Virus record (IMG/VR): IMGVR_UViG_3300044614_002195
Coordinates: 1 to 64,000 of that record
Length of the DNA stretch: 64,000 nt
Origin: a virus
Reading direction: 5' to 3' (one strand)
This document shows, in pieces, positions 22,360-31,377 of this stretch. The notes under the pieces were generated by a model, which did not search any database, had not been told where the DNA came from, and worked only from the letters and a program-made list of their open reading frames with translations. Numbering within the stretch: the stretch's first letter is position 1; every line of letters begins with the position of its first letter. A program made the position numbers and the translations under genes.

Positions 22360-23340
22360 TTATTTTGCCATGATAGCGGAGCTTGCAACCACTGGAGCAA
22401 CTGCTCCGGCTAGAGGCCAAACTAAAGAATCTGTTCTAGCTCGTGGGTCAATCATGCGCTCATGTACGCGCTCAGGATTAATTTTGTCTCTAATGTCATT
22501 AAAAATTTTTGCACCTATAAGAGAGCGTGCAATGGAGGTTATAGGTTTTTCGCTCATCGAGCTAATCATCCCTTTTCCAAACTCTCCAATACTGCTGAGC
22601 CCAGCGTTTATACTGTTAGCTGCGTCTGTAGCATCATTGAATATACCTCCATTTGAAGAAAGATCAAAGGCTTGTTTTATTGCATCCTGGCCACCTGATA
22701 TTAATGACGCAGTGTCTATAAGCACAGAGTTCACCTGAGGGTGTTCTTCTTCTTTTACGCTCTCAGGAGCGACTGCTGGCGCAACTTGCGTCGGACTGCC
22801 TGACTCCATGGCTTTCAGTTTTGCTATAAATTTTTTGGAGGGGCTATACCTCCAGTTCTGTCCCCCTTCATGCTGCAGCATAAATGTAGGGTTATCTCCT
22901 CCTGTTGCCAGTGTCATATAAATGTTGTCTGGACTGCTTCTATGAATTTGGGCTGTACCTTTACTCAAAGCGTCGTTCTCAAAGTTAAGAATGTTGTCGT
23001 CAGTCATCCTCGAAACTCTAGAGTCTTCTGACGGATATTGCTCAGGAAAACCTCCAAAGCTGTACACAAGATTTCCATCACTAAGCTTCAAGCCATCTTT
23101 AGTTCTAACATATCTCCATTTAGCCTGTCTGCTGATGTTAGGAAGAATGTTTTCGTTTACAGGCATGCTACTGAGGTCTGTAGCCGCTTTCTTTTCTTTT
23201 TTACTTTTTTTAGGTCTGCAGCTGTCTTCAGAGTATGGCTCTTTTCCAGGTACAGTCTCATAACCCTCCCAGCATCTTGCCTGCTTCTGTAGTTCTTCAT
23301 GTACGCCTAGATAGAAGGCTGGAAGGTATATTTGTTGCAT
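22360..23340 (-). CDS. hypothetical virion-type protein, 326 aa
   Basis: The N-terminus has a short cysteine-bearing motif 'RCWEGYETVPGKEPYS' followed by a Lys-rich tract; this motif is frequent at the N-terminus of large-phage proteins of unknown function. The middle is polar and the C-terminal 130 residues include Ala/Gly-rich segments ('LVWPLAGAVAPVVASSAIM'). It lies 2 nt after the 685-aa gene on the minus strand. Confidence 0.5.
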   Translation of the reverse strand: MQQIYLPAFYLGVHEELQKQARCWEGYETVPGKEPYSEDSCRPKKSKKEKKAATDLSSMPVNENILPNISRQAKWRYVRTKDGLKLSDGNLVYSFGGFPEQYPSEDSRVSRMTDDNILNFENDALSKGTAQIHRSSPDNIYMTLATGGDNPTFMLQHEGGQNWRYSPSKKFIAKLKAMESGSPTQVAPAVAPESVKEEEHPQVNSVLIDTASLISGGQDAIKQAFDLSSNGGIFNDATDAANSINAGLSSIGEFGKGMISSMSEKPITSIARSLIGAKIFNDIRDKINPERVHERMIDPRARTDSLVWPLAGAVAPVVASSAIMAK

Positions 23341-23342
23341 AG

Positions 23343-25400
23343 CTATTGGCGGTTATAGTAGGCCTGTATAGGGTGAATCTGATTTTCTCCTACACCATAC
23401 GGATCTTTCCATTTGTTCATCATTTCAGGAAGATATTTATGCCCTGCGATGCCTCCAAGTACAGGAGCAGCTATACCCATTAGACCTGAGTCCATACCCA
23501 TTTCTCTAGCAATTAGTGAGGCCAGAATTGCTCCTCCTATTCCACCTGTAGCCTGATTGCTCATAATTGGAAGGGCTCTATGTCTGTCTACTGGGAGACC
23601 ATATTTATCCTGCTCTCCAGCACCTCCTCCTAGAATCTTTTTACCTGCCCACATTCCTCCTAATGCCAGTGGCACGCCTCCGGCTACGAGTGCTCCGCCT
23701 GGTCCAAGTGTGCCTGCAAGCCCTCCTATTCCTGCGCCTACGCCTGCACCAGCAAGCGATCCAAGAGGACCACCTAGCATTCCTGCAGTTCCACCAATCA
23801 TTGCACCTGTTCCTGCGGCTGATAATCCTTTACCTGGAGTCCATCTAAAGGCTCCGGTGTCAATTGGACTTCCTGCAGCCCCTTCACCTGTCATTATATT
23901 GCTGAACGGCACAGCGCTACCAGGATTATTCACATAGTCCTTCGCCCAGTCTCTTGTTTTTGCCAAGCGTCCCGCGTCAGGAGCATGCACACCTTTTCCT
24001 GCCGCCCAGCCTGGAGATTTCATACCCTGAACAACATTAGGATCTAGATTAAGATCTTTACCTATAGCCGACCAATTGTTTTTGCTGATATCTCTTAATT
24101 TAGAGTGAGCTTTAGCTCCTTGTGCTCCTCCTAGTCTTGCCTGCTCTTCCAGCTTTGCGATATGAGATTGAATTGCGTTGGTGCCTACACGATTTAACTG
24201 CTGACCTGCTCTCCCTTTTGCTCCTGCAGATATTTGGTCTAGCATGTCTTTAACTTCTCTGCTGGCTCCAGGACCTATTTGATTTCTCAGGCTTTCAGCC
24301 ATGTTCAATGTTCGCGCCCCTGAAAGATTAGCAGGCATAGTCTGGTCTGTCAGTATGGAGCCAGGAAGCTTGCCTTTTCCCTTGGTCATAATACCTCCAA
24401 GAGATCTGTCAGTAGCGGCTCTAGACAGATAGTCTTTGGTGGCGTTGCTTCCCTGCCATAGAGTTTTGGCTGCGGTAGGTACAGTTTTGCCCATGTGCTT
24501 CCACATCTTGGGGCTGAAAATCATTCTACCCACATCATAGACAGAGCCTGCTTCTTTTACGATTCCGTCGATGAAATCTTCTGAGGCTCCTTCTTTTTGA
24601 AGCGTATCCTTGATTCCCTCCCAAACAACCTGTGCCTCATCGTGAGCTGCCTTGTTGAACGCTTCTGCCGACTTTGTAATTCTGTCAATGTACTCGTCAG
24701 AATAGCCTGCATCTGTAGATGCTGACATCTTTTTAAGCTCCTGGTTTAGATATTGAAGATAGTCCTCTTCGCTGCTCTTGCACATTCCGTCCCTGCATCC
24801 GAAAGCTTGCGAGGCTGGTACAAAGTTGGGGTTTTTCTGTCCTCCGAAACCTGGCTCGGCCTGAGTTCTCAAGTTCGGTCTCTGATGATCAAATACTGGA
24901 GGAGCTACAAATCTGCTCTGCTGGGGCTGACCTTGAGGGGCGAGAGGAATGTATGGAGTTTTGGCCGCAGGCTTGGGTTGAACCACAGGAGCCGGCATGT
25001 TTGGGTTTGCTCTTGCGATCTGTTCTCTCAAAGCCTGCATCTGTGCCTGCTGATAGACAGGATTGTTCTCCATTCTGTTTTGAAATTGAGCTCCCATCTG
25101 CCCTGCCTGCTGATTGAACTGATTCTTCTGCTGAGGAGAAATCTGGGGATTTGAAGCTTTTTGCTGAAGGTTTGAGATCTGCTGTGCTTGCGGATCCTTG
25201 TGCTGCATCATTACCTGCTCTGCTGGAGACGGAGCTCCTGACTTCTTCTCTAGCTCTTTGAACACTCCCAGACAGAAGCTCTCGCTGAAGCCTAGCTCTT
25301 TTGCGACTTTTTTGAACTCGGCTACTTTCTCTGGATTTGTTGTGTCCAGACTCTTGAGCATCTGAGGATTTATTTTTGGAAGGTTTCCTGGTAGAGACAT
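23343..25400 (-). CDS. large glycine-zipper virion or ejection-type protein, 685 aa
   Basis: Residues 60-200 are Gln/Asn/Pro-rich and probably unstructured. There follow a Cys pair ('FGCRDGMC'), helical regions, and a C-terminal 150-residue segment with long glycine zippers ('GAMIGGTAGMLGGPLGSLAG', 'GVGAGIGGLAGTLGPGGALV'). Such C-termini are typical of phage proteins that insert into the host envelope on infection. The first 512 nt overlap the 3' end of the upstream 608-codon ORF in another frame of the same strand. Confidence 0.6.
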   Translation of the reverse strand: MSLPGNLPKINPQMLKSLDTTNPEKVAEFKKVAKELGFSESFCLGVFKELEKKSGAPSPAEQVMMQHKDPQAQQISNLQQKASNPQISPQQKNQFNQQAGQMGAQFQNRMENNPVYQQAQMQALREQIARANPNMPAPVVQPKPAAKTPYIPLAPQGQPQQSRFVAPPVFDHQRPNLRTQAEPGFGGQKNPNFVPASQAFGCRDGMCKSSEEDYLQYLNQELKKMSASTDAGYSDEYIDRITKSAEAFNKAAHDEAQVVWEGIKDTLQKEGASEDFIDGIVKEAGSVYDVGRMIFSPKMWKHMGKTVPTAAKTLWQGSNATKDYLSRAATDRSLGGIMTKGKGKLPGSILTDQTMPANLSGARTLNMAESLRNQIGPGASREVKDMLDQISAGAKGRAGQQLNRVGTNAIQSHIAKLEEQARLGGAQGAKAHSKLRDISKNNWSAIGKDLNLDPNVVQGMKSPGWAAGKGVHAPDAGRLAKTRDWAKDYVNNPGSAVPFSNIMTGEGAAGSPIDTGAFRWTPGKGLSAAGTGAMIGGTAGMLGGPLGSLAGAGVGAGIGGLAGTLGPGGALVAGGVPLALGGMWAGKKILGGGAGEQDKYGLPVDRHRALPIMSNQATGGIGGAILASLIAREMGMDSGLMGIAAPVLGGIAGHKYLPEMMNKWKDPYGVGENQIHPIQAYYNRQ

Positions 25401-26715
25401 AGGTTTTGGAATTTTCTTTTTTAATTGTATTTGACTTCTTCCTCTTTTGCAACAACGGATGTTTGTAAAGAGAGGTATCGTTTCTCTCTGGAATGTAGGA
25501 GGAGTTGAACCTTCTAACTCCTTTGAGTCCGTTAGCCTCTTCAGCTTTAAACAGCCAGACCAGGTTGTGATAGCATTCTACAGTCTTCTGATTGAGCTCT
25601 CTGATGTTGTGCTCGTTGATTTCTCTCAGATAGTTCTCTGCAAGGCTATATGCCCTGAACAGATAGCCTACGCTGTGTTCTATGTCCTTGAACTTGCCAG
25701 CCCTTCTAGGAACCAGCGTATCGTCCTTTTCATATCTTTCCAGGCTCATCTCTCTGTCAGAGTATACTGAGTTGAACTCTTTCTCGATAGCTTCTACCTC
25801 TAGAGATTCTTGAACATGATTGCTTTTTTCTATAAAGACTATGCTGTGGGTATGAGGACGGTATTCTGACTTCAGGATAGAATCTACACTGATTTCGTTG
25901 CTGTATAGATAGCTGAGAATCTTTTTCTTTTTATTTACCAGCTTGCCTAGATAGCCTGTGTTCTCTCTGAAGAAAGAGTGAATCCTTCTTTTGCTCTCGA
26001 TAGGATCATCTTTACTAATTTTTCTATAAGACTCGTCACTTCTGATTACCAACTGATAGGCAACCAATCCAGCTTTGAAGAGTTTTTCAACATCATAGCT
26101 TCTGTTGAACTTGTATAGACTGTGCATACAGGACTTGGCATCAATAGTACGATTTCCACAAGAGCTAGTGTTAAAGTCCCCTTTTATATAGTTACCATCC
26201 TTATCATAGTAGCCAGGAGCTCTTAGATTGCTTCTTACAGAGTCGTTAGGGGTATTTAGGATGTTGTTCATGTCACATCCAAGATTTAGCAGTAGATGAG
26301 CTTCAAGATTTTTAGTTTTTAAACCATACCTGTTACTGTTGCTTTTAAAGTCACTCATAACAAGCATACGAAAGGTCACCTGTTCATCTTTAGTGAGTTT
26401 AGACCAGTTAGAGATATAGTCGTCAGGAGATAGCCAGTTAATGTCATAGCGCCCCGAGATCAACCCAGATGATGTTATAGAGCTACGAGAACTGCTAAAG
26501 AGAGAGTGAGACTCTTTAAAAGCTTCTATGTGCTTCTCCCTAGGCTTAGCCACCTCCTGCTTAAACTCAAACCTGTTATCGTAAGTATCACAAGAGTACT
26601 TTGCTTGATCTCTATCTTCCCCGTGGTCGACTTGAGACTCAGCTAAAAATTCTGATAGTGAGAGTTTGCCTGCTAGCATTGATTCGATGATGTGTACGTT
26701 TAGATCGCTAGTCAA
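24889..26715 (-). CDS. putative HUH-type replication/nicking protein with overlapping tail
   Basis: 608 codons. Residues 1-430 look like a real protein: 'SEYRPHTHSIVFIEK' near residue 285 resembles the His-rich motif 2 of rolling-circle Rep and HUH endonucleases, 'VGYLFRAYSLAENY' is a possible tyrosine motif, and 'GVRRFNSSYIPE' follows. The middle residue of H-T-H is not hydrophobic, so the match is imperfect. From about residue 438 the frame runs into the next gene and becomes Ser/Arg-rich low complexity, as expected of an out-of-frame reading. A stop codon may have been lost, or the overlap may be genuine. A divergent promoter region separates it from the gene at 26857. Confidence 0.4.
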   Translation of the reverse strand: MTSDLNVHIIESMLAGKLSLSEFLAESQVDHGEDRDQAKYSCDTYDNRFEFKQEVAKPREKHIEAFKESHSLFSSSRSSITSSGLISGRYDINWLSPDDYISNWSKLTKDEQVTFRMLVMSDFKSNSNRYGLKTKNLEAHLLLNLGCDMNNILNTPNDSVRSNLRAPGYYDKDGNYIKGDFNTSSCGNRTIDAKSCMHSLYKFNRSYDVEKLFKAGLVAYQLVIRSDESYRKISKDDPIESKRRIHSFFRENTGYLGKLVNKKKKILSYLYSNEISVDSILKSEYRPHTHSIVFIEKSNHVQESLEVEAIEKEFNSVYSDREMSLERYEKDDTLVPRRAGKFKDIEHSVGYLFRAYSLAENYLREINEHNIRELNQKTVECYHNLVWLFKAEEANGLKGVRRFNSSYIPERNDTSLYKHPLLQKRKKSNTIKKENSKTYVSTRKPSKNKSSDAQESGHNKSRESSRVQKSRKRARLQRELLSGSVQRAREEVRSSVSSRAGNDAAQGSASTADLKPSAKSFKSPDFSSAEESVQSAGRADGSSISKQNGEQSCLSAGTDAGFERTDRKSKPKHAGSCGSTQACGQNSIHSSRPSRSAPAEQICSSSSI

Positions 26716-26856
26716 TGGTGTTTCTTAGCGTTATTACGAGAGTCATTGAGAGAGGAAGGAAGAGACACTATATAAGTATATACCTGTGTTTGGACCCTGC
26801 GGAGGCTTTGGTTGCTTTTTAAGAGTAAACATTATATAATTTCTACTACCCGACCT

Positions 26857-27159
26857 ATGCGCGACATCGAAAAAATAAAAGCCATCACTATACGCGGTAA
26901 AAGATACAACTTTGTTGTAAAGAAGCTTAAGGCCGCCAGAGGGCTGACCGAGCATCCGGACACCAAGAATAAGACAGTCTACATAGACTCCAGGGAAAGG
27001 GGCAAGGAATTACTTGCTACTTTGATCGACGAATTCTTTCATTGCGCTATATGGGAGGTACAAAACGATATAGTGGATCAGATATCCGACGACATGGCAG
27101 ATGCTCTCTGGAGGTGTGGGTTGAGGTTTAAAGACGAAGAAGATTCTAAGGAAGGTTGA
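26857..27159 (+). CDS. zincin-like protein with degenerate HExxH, 100 aa
   Basis: The ATG at 26857 ('MRDIEKIKAITIRG') is preferred over a TTG 45 nt upstream. TATATAAT lies about 20 nt before it. 'LLATLIDEFFHCAIWEV' followed by 'SDDMADALWRCGLRF' matches small phage proteins with a metallopeptidase-like 'LIHELLHAxxxDLSE...ADALWRLGY' pattern, but the first His of HExxH is replaced by Asp (D-E-F-F-H), so catalysis is doubtful. It is the first gene of the long plus-strand cluster, 31 nt before the RNA polymerase fusion gene. Confidence 0.5.
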   Translation: MRDIEKIKAITIRGKRYNFVVKKLKAARGLTEHPDTKNKTVYIDSRERGKELLATLIDEFFHCAIWEVQNDIVDQISDDMADALWRCGLRFKDEEDSKEG

Positions 27160-27190
27160 TATTTGTTTTGATGTAGCGTAACATCTAGCT

Positions 27191-30184
27191 ATGACCGGTA
27201 AAAATTTTAAGTATGTTTTAGAAAGTGGAAAACTTAAAAAAGTTTCCTCTAGCGTAAAGGCCAAGTATAGGATTGCGGACCCTTCCGAGTTTTTTAGTCC
27301 TGTTACAAATCTTATTCCAGGACTTAGCTCTGTTTCCGGTGCTCGTGTACTTATCGGAGATAAGTCGTCTGTTCAGGCGATGACGCTTGTTAATAGAGAG
27401 GCCCCACTAGTTCAGTCATCACCTAAAGGAAACGTAGCGAGTTTCAACAAGCAGTTTAGTAGCTTTGTGAGTGTGTCGTCCAGAGTGGCAGGTAAAGTTA
27501 CTAAAATAGATGAAGAACATATCACGATTAAAGATATCGTCGGCAAAGAGCATCAGCACGATATTTACCATAACTATATAGTAGGTAGGGATAGTCACAT
27601 CCATCACACACCTGCGGTAAAAGTTGGAGACAAAGTCGAGGTAGGTCAACTTCTCGCCACTTCAAACCATTCTGATAATAAGGGCACACTCGCGATAGGT
27701 ATGAATTTAAAAACCGCGATCATGCCGTTTAGATCTCTGAACTTTGAAGACGCCTTGGTTATATCAGAGACTGCTGCAAAAAAGTTAGAAGGCGAACAAT
27801 TGATGCCTATCAGGATGGAAATAGCCAGAGGCATATCTACAGACAAGGACAGATATATTTCTCTTTTTCCTAATAAGTTTTATAATGATCAATTGGCGAA
27901 TATAGACTCAAACGGGGTGGTAAAAAGAGGCGTGGTATTAAAACATGGCGACCCTGTGATATTAGCTTTTCAGCCAAAAACTTTAAAATCTTTAGATATA
28001 CAATTAGGTAAATTGGCGAAGGTAATTAGAAATGCTTTTTCAGATATATCTAATACCTGGAGTTATGAATATGACGGAGAGGTGACTGACGTGGCAGTTA
28101 CAAGCAAGCTCATAACGGTTACAGTGAAAACAAAAAGACCCATGAGTCATGCAGACAAACTTAATATGCCCTTCGGGGCAAAAGGAGTTGTGTCCATTGC
28201 TCCGGACACGCAAATGCCTCAGGGTGAAGACGGAAAGCCTGTAGATGTACTACTTAATACCATGAGTATTACCTCACGCGTGGCTCCTGGTCTTGTGAGC
28301 GCCATGAGCTTAGGTAAACTTGCAGAGAAAAAGGGTAAAGCCATTAACATGACAGGCTTTACTGAAGGCTCGGCAGTTCAAAAAGTGTCAGATGTTTTGA
28401 AGAAAAATAATATAAAAGATACCGAAAAACTATATGATCCTATATCAGGAAAACATATTGAAGTACTTACCGGTCCTTTATATTTTAATAGACTACATCA
28501 TATTGCCGAGGATAAGATTTCCACAAGGTCTGCAGCTACCTCTTATGATATTAATATGCAGCCCTCAAAAGCAGGGTCTGAAGAAAAAGCAAAAAGAATA
28601 GGTAATTTAGCTACAACAGTAGCATTATCTAACGATGCTAAAGCTGTGCTGAAGGATATCGCTACAGTTAGAGCGACAAAGAACGACGACTTCTGGACTG
28701 CGATCAAACTAGGACATACACCTCCACCTCCTAAAGTACCTTTTATTTTCGATAAATTTCTAGGACACCTACGAGGAGCTGGAGTCAATGTACAACAAGA
28801 AGGTTCAAAGTTCCATATTCTTCCTCAGACAGACAAAGACATTGAAGCTATGTCTAAAGGGGAAATTAAAGAGCCTTTAACTTATAAGCTTAAAAAAGAC
28901 GAGCTAGTACATGAGGACGACGGGCTATTTGATCCTACCCTGGTAGGTATACACGGGGATCAATATAATCACATAGTTTTGCAGCATAGCATTCCTAATC
29001 CTATGGCCGAGGAGCATATAAGGAAGCTTCTGAAATTAACTAAAGTTAATTATGATAAAGCTATAGTCTCAGGAAAGCTTGAGAAAGATCTAAAAGCTAT
29101 TGATATCGAGAATAAGATAGTTGAGTTGAAGAAAATTATCTCCTCAGATAAAAAATCAGGAAGAGATGATGCTGTAAAAGCTTTAAGCTTTTTAACTATG
29201 CTTAAACAGAACAATCTTAAGTTATCAGATATGATGCTTACTAAAGTGCCTGTTATTCCTGCGCAATATAGACCGGTAATGGTGCAAGGAGATCAGACAT
29301 TAACAGCAGATGTTAATGAACTTTATAAAGATCTTATGCTGGTAAATAGATCTCTGGGAGAAGCCAAAGATATGCCTGAAGTTGCAGCTGAGCATATAGA
29401 AACAGCTAAGCAACAAGTTTATGACGGAGTTAAGGCTGTCTATGGTTTGGGTGATCCGATTAGACAAAAGAGTATAGAAAAAAGCTATAAAGGACTATTA
29501 GCTTCTGCCTTAGGTTTACAGGGAGGGTCAGCCAAAGAATCAATGTTCCAGGCAAAGGTGGTAAACAAACCAATTGATCTTGTTGGAAGAGCTGTATTGT
29601 TGCCAGACTCAAAACTTGATCTTAACCAGGCAAGCATTCCTCAGCAGGTAGCCTGGGATATATACTCTCCTTTCATCATTAGAAGAATGGTGCGTCAAGG
29701 AATTCCGGCAACTAAAGCCAGAGAGTATCTTGAGAACAAACATCCTCTTGCATCCGCAGCTCTACAAGAAGAGATGCTGGACAGACCAGGGATAGTTACA
29801 CGCGACCCTCAGGTATCTAAATATAACTTCCAAGGGATGTATCTAAAGATCAATCCTGACCCTAAAGATTTTTCAATTAAACTAAATCCTCTAGTGTTTA
29901 AAGGCTATGGAGGAGATTGTGACGGCGATCAGCTTAACGTACAACTCCCCGCTTCAGATGACGCAAAAGAAGAAATTAAAGAAAAGCTGCTGCCTGAAAA
30001 AAACCTAATATATCATAGGTCGTTTTCACCTATATACACACCAGCAAACGAGTCCGCTACAGGACTATTTGCTGCCAGTTACGAAGATAATAAAAATAAA
30101 CCTACAAAATATAACTCCGCCCAGGAAGTTGTTCGAGATTTTTTAGCGGGAAAACTTGATCTAGGTGATAGGGTTGAGTTATAA
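27191..30184 (+). CDS. RNA polymerase fusion: beta C-terminal part + beta-prime N-terminal part
   Basis: 997 aa. Residues 1-480 follow RpoB from about E. coli residue 640 to its end: 'LIPGLSSVSGARVLIG', 'GMNLKTAIMPF' and 'NFEDALVISE', 'ADKLNMPFGAKGVVS' with both active-site lysines (Lys323, Lys331, spaced 8 apart as K1065/K1073), 'HHIAEDKISTRS', and 'AIKLGHTPPPPKVPF' near the beta C-terminus. From about 490, RpoC begins: 'DGLFDPTLVG', 'VIPAQYRPVM', 'VGRAVLLPDSKLDL' and the catalytic 'GGDCDGDQL' (Asp909, 911, 913) in place of NADFDGD. The flap and the N-terminal zinc domain are deleted. It ends just before the TTVGR region where the next RNA polymerase gene starts. Confidence 0.97.
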   Translation: MTGKNFKYVLESGKLKKVSSSVKAKYRIADPSEFFSPVTNLIPGLSSVSGARVLIGDKSSVQAMTLVNREAPLVQSSPKGNVASFNKQFSSFVSVSSRVAGKVTKIDEEHITIKDIVGKEHQHDIYHNYIVGRDSHIHHTPAVKVGDKVEVGQLLATSNHSDNKGTLAIGMNLKTAIMPFRSLNFEDALVISETAAKKLEGEQLMPIRMEIARGISTDKDRYISLFPNKFYNDQLANIDSNGVVKRGVVLKHGDPVILAFQPKTLKSLDIQLGKLAKVIRNAFSDISNTWSYEYDGEVTDVAVTSKLITVTVKTKRPMSHADKLNMPFGAKGVVSIAPDTQMPQGEDGKPVDVLLNTMSITSRVAPGLVSAMSLGKLAEKKGKAINMTGFTEGSAVQKVSDVLKKNNIKDTEKLYDPISGKHIEVLTGPLYFNRLHHIAEDKISTRSAATSYDINMQPSKAGSEEKAKRIGNLATTVALSNDAKAVLKDIATVRATKNDDFWTAIKLGHTPPPPKVPFIFDKFLGHLRGAGVNVQQEGSKFHILPQTDKDIEAMSKGEIKEPLTYKLKKDELVHEDDGLFDPTLVGIHGDQYNHIVLQHSIPNPMAEEHIRKLLKLTKVNYDKAIVSGKLEKDLKAIDIENKIVELKKIISSDKKSGRDDAVKALSFLTMLKQNNLKLSDMMLTKVPVIPAQYRPVMVQGDQTLTADVNELYKDLMLVNRSLGEAKDMPEVAAEHIETAKQQVYDGVKAVYGLGDPIRQKSIEKSYKGLLASALGLQGGSAKESMFQAKVVNKPIDLVGRAVLLPDSKLDLNQASIPQQVAWDIYSPFIIRRMVRQGIPATKAREYLENKHPLASAALQEEMLDRPGIVTRDPQVSKYNFQGMYLKINPDPKDFSIKLNPLVFKGYGGDCDGDQLNVQLPASDDAKEEIKEKLLPEKNLIYHRSFSPIYTPANESATGLFAASYEDNKNKPTKYNSAQEVVRDFLAGKLDLGDRVEL

Positions 30185-30243
30185 GTTTATTTACCGACAA
30201 CACAGGTAAAACAATAGTCTTTATTTTTATATTATTCCAGGTT

Positions 30244-30444
30244 ATGCTAGATGAAAATATATGGTTGCAATTAAGCGACGATGAAAAGTTTGCTGAATTG
30301 GAAGCATATCTAGACGAAGTTATAACTATTGATAGCGGAAAGCATGCCTTAAGTAATTCCAGAGAACAGGGCAAGTTAACTGCTATAAAAAAAGAGCTAC
30401 AAGAGAAAATTTTTAAAATAATAGAACTAGAGAACGCAATATGA
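30244..30444 (+). CDS. hypothetical protein, 66 aa
   Basis: Lies between the two beta-prime genes. It is acidic and helical ('LSDDEKFAELEAYLDEVI', 'LTAIKKELQEKIFKIIELE'), with no recognised family. Its stop overlaps the next start by 4 nt (ATGA), so it is coupled to the Gln-rich gene. Confidence 0.55.
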   Translation: MLDENIWLQLSDDEKFAELEAYLDEVITIDSGKHALSNSREQGKLTAIKKELQEKIFKIIELENAI

Positions 30445-31367
30445 AAATCGCTGAATTAATGCAGTCGTATGACGCAATAGCTAAAAATCGTAACTACCCA
30501 GTCAAAACTGCTTTTGTGGCTAATCCTAATGTTCCTCCTCCTCAGCCAGGACAGCCTGTACAGCAGGCATTACCAGCTGGACAGCAAGACCCTAACCAGC
30601 AAGCAATGCAGCAACAGCAGGCAGCCCCACAACAACCTGTTCCACAGCAGGCTCCTGCACCGCAAGCGGCACCTCAAGATCCTAGCCAACAGACAATGCA
30701 GCAGTCTCCACCTGCCCAGCAGACCCAGGGAGACTCAAACGGTAACGGCACATTAATGGACGAAGTCATGAGTGCCGCCCAACAACTTCCACCTGAAGCC
30801 CAACAGCAGGTCGCACCCATACTTCAGCAGCTACAGCAAATGCCCGCAGATCAGAGAGAACAGCAGTTAATGCAAATTTTATCAGAGATTTCAGGGCAGC
30901 AGCAGCCTCAAGAACAAGCGCAGCCTCAACCCCAACCTCAACCCCAACCTCAACAAGATCAAGGCATGGTGGCTCAAGCGGCAGATGATATGATGATGCA
31001 GGCACCGCAGCAGGATCCCACGATGGAAGCCCAGCCCATGGACCCTCAGCAGCAGGCATCAGACGACGCAGCTCAGGCCGAAAATTCAGCAATAGAAGCC
31101 AAGAACGAGTTAGATAACGTAAGAGTATCTCTATCGGTAAGAGAACTTTTAGACCTGGTAGGCAAAGGTTCCGCCACAGCGTCATTATTAAAAGTTAAAC
31201 AACTAGCCGACACCCATCAGCAAAAGATGGAACAGACTAGACAAAAGGCCGAAAGCGATCAGCAAAAAGCTCAAGCAGACCAAGAGCAGCAGCAACAGCA
31301 GCAGCAACAAGGATTGATGGGTGACGGAGGTATATATTCAGCCCCTATGGGTGGTGCACCTCAATAA
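30441..31367 (+). CDS. Gln/Pro-rich low-complexity protein, 308 aa
   Basis: After a structured-looking N-terminus ('MKIAELMQSYDAIAKNRNYP'), residues 35-215 are dominated by Gln and Pro, including a 'QPQPQPQPQ' tract. The C-terminal 90 residues form a charged helix ('SVRELLDLVGKGSATASLLK') and end in another Gln run. It is probably disordered. Its setting between the two RNA polymerase genes and its coupled start make it part of that operon. Function is unknown; a scaffold-like or internal virion role is possible. Confidence 0.6.
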   Translation: MKIAELMQSYDAIAKNRNYPVKTAFVANPNVPPPQPGQPVQQALPAGQQDPNQQAMQQQQAAPQQPVPQQAPAPQAAPQDPSQQTMQQSPPAQQTQGDSNGNGTLMDEVMSAAQQLPPEAQQQVAPILQQLQQMPADQREQQLMQILSEISGQQQPQEQAQPQPQPQPQPQQDQGMVAQAADDMMMQAPQQDPTMEAQPMDPQQQASDDAAQAENSAIEAKNELDNVRVSLSVRELLDLVGKGSATASLLKVKQLADTHQQKMEQTRQKAESDQQKAQADQEQQQQQQQQGLMGDGGIYSAPMGGAPQ

Positions 31368-31377
31368 TTTTAAACAT

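Noticed and set aside
30766-31185. Minus-strand ORF of 139 codons
   Set aside because: Antisense shadow of the Gln/Pro-rich gene; no start signals.
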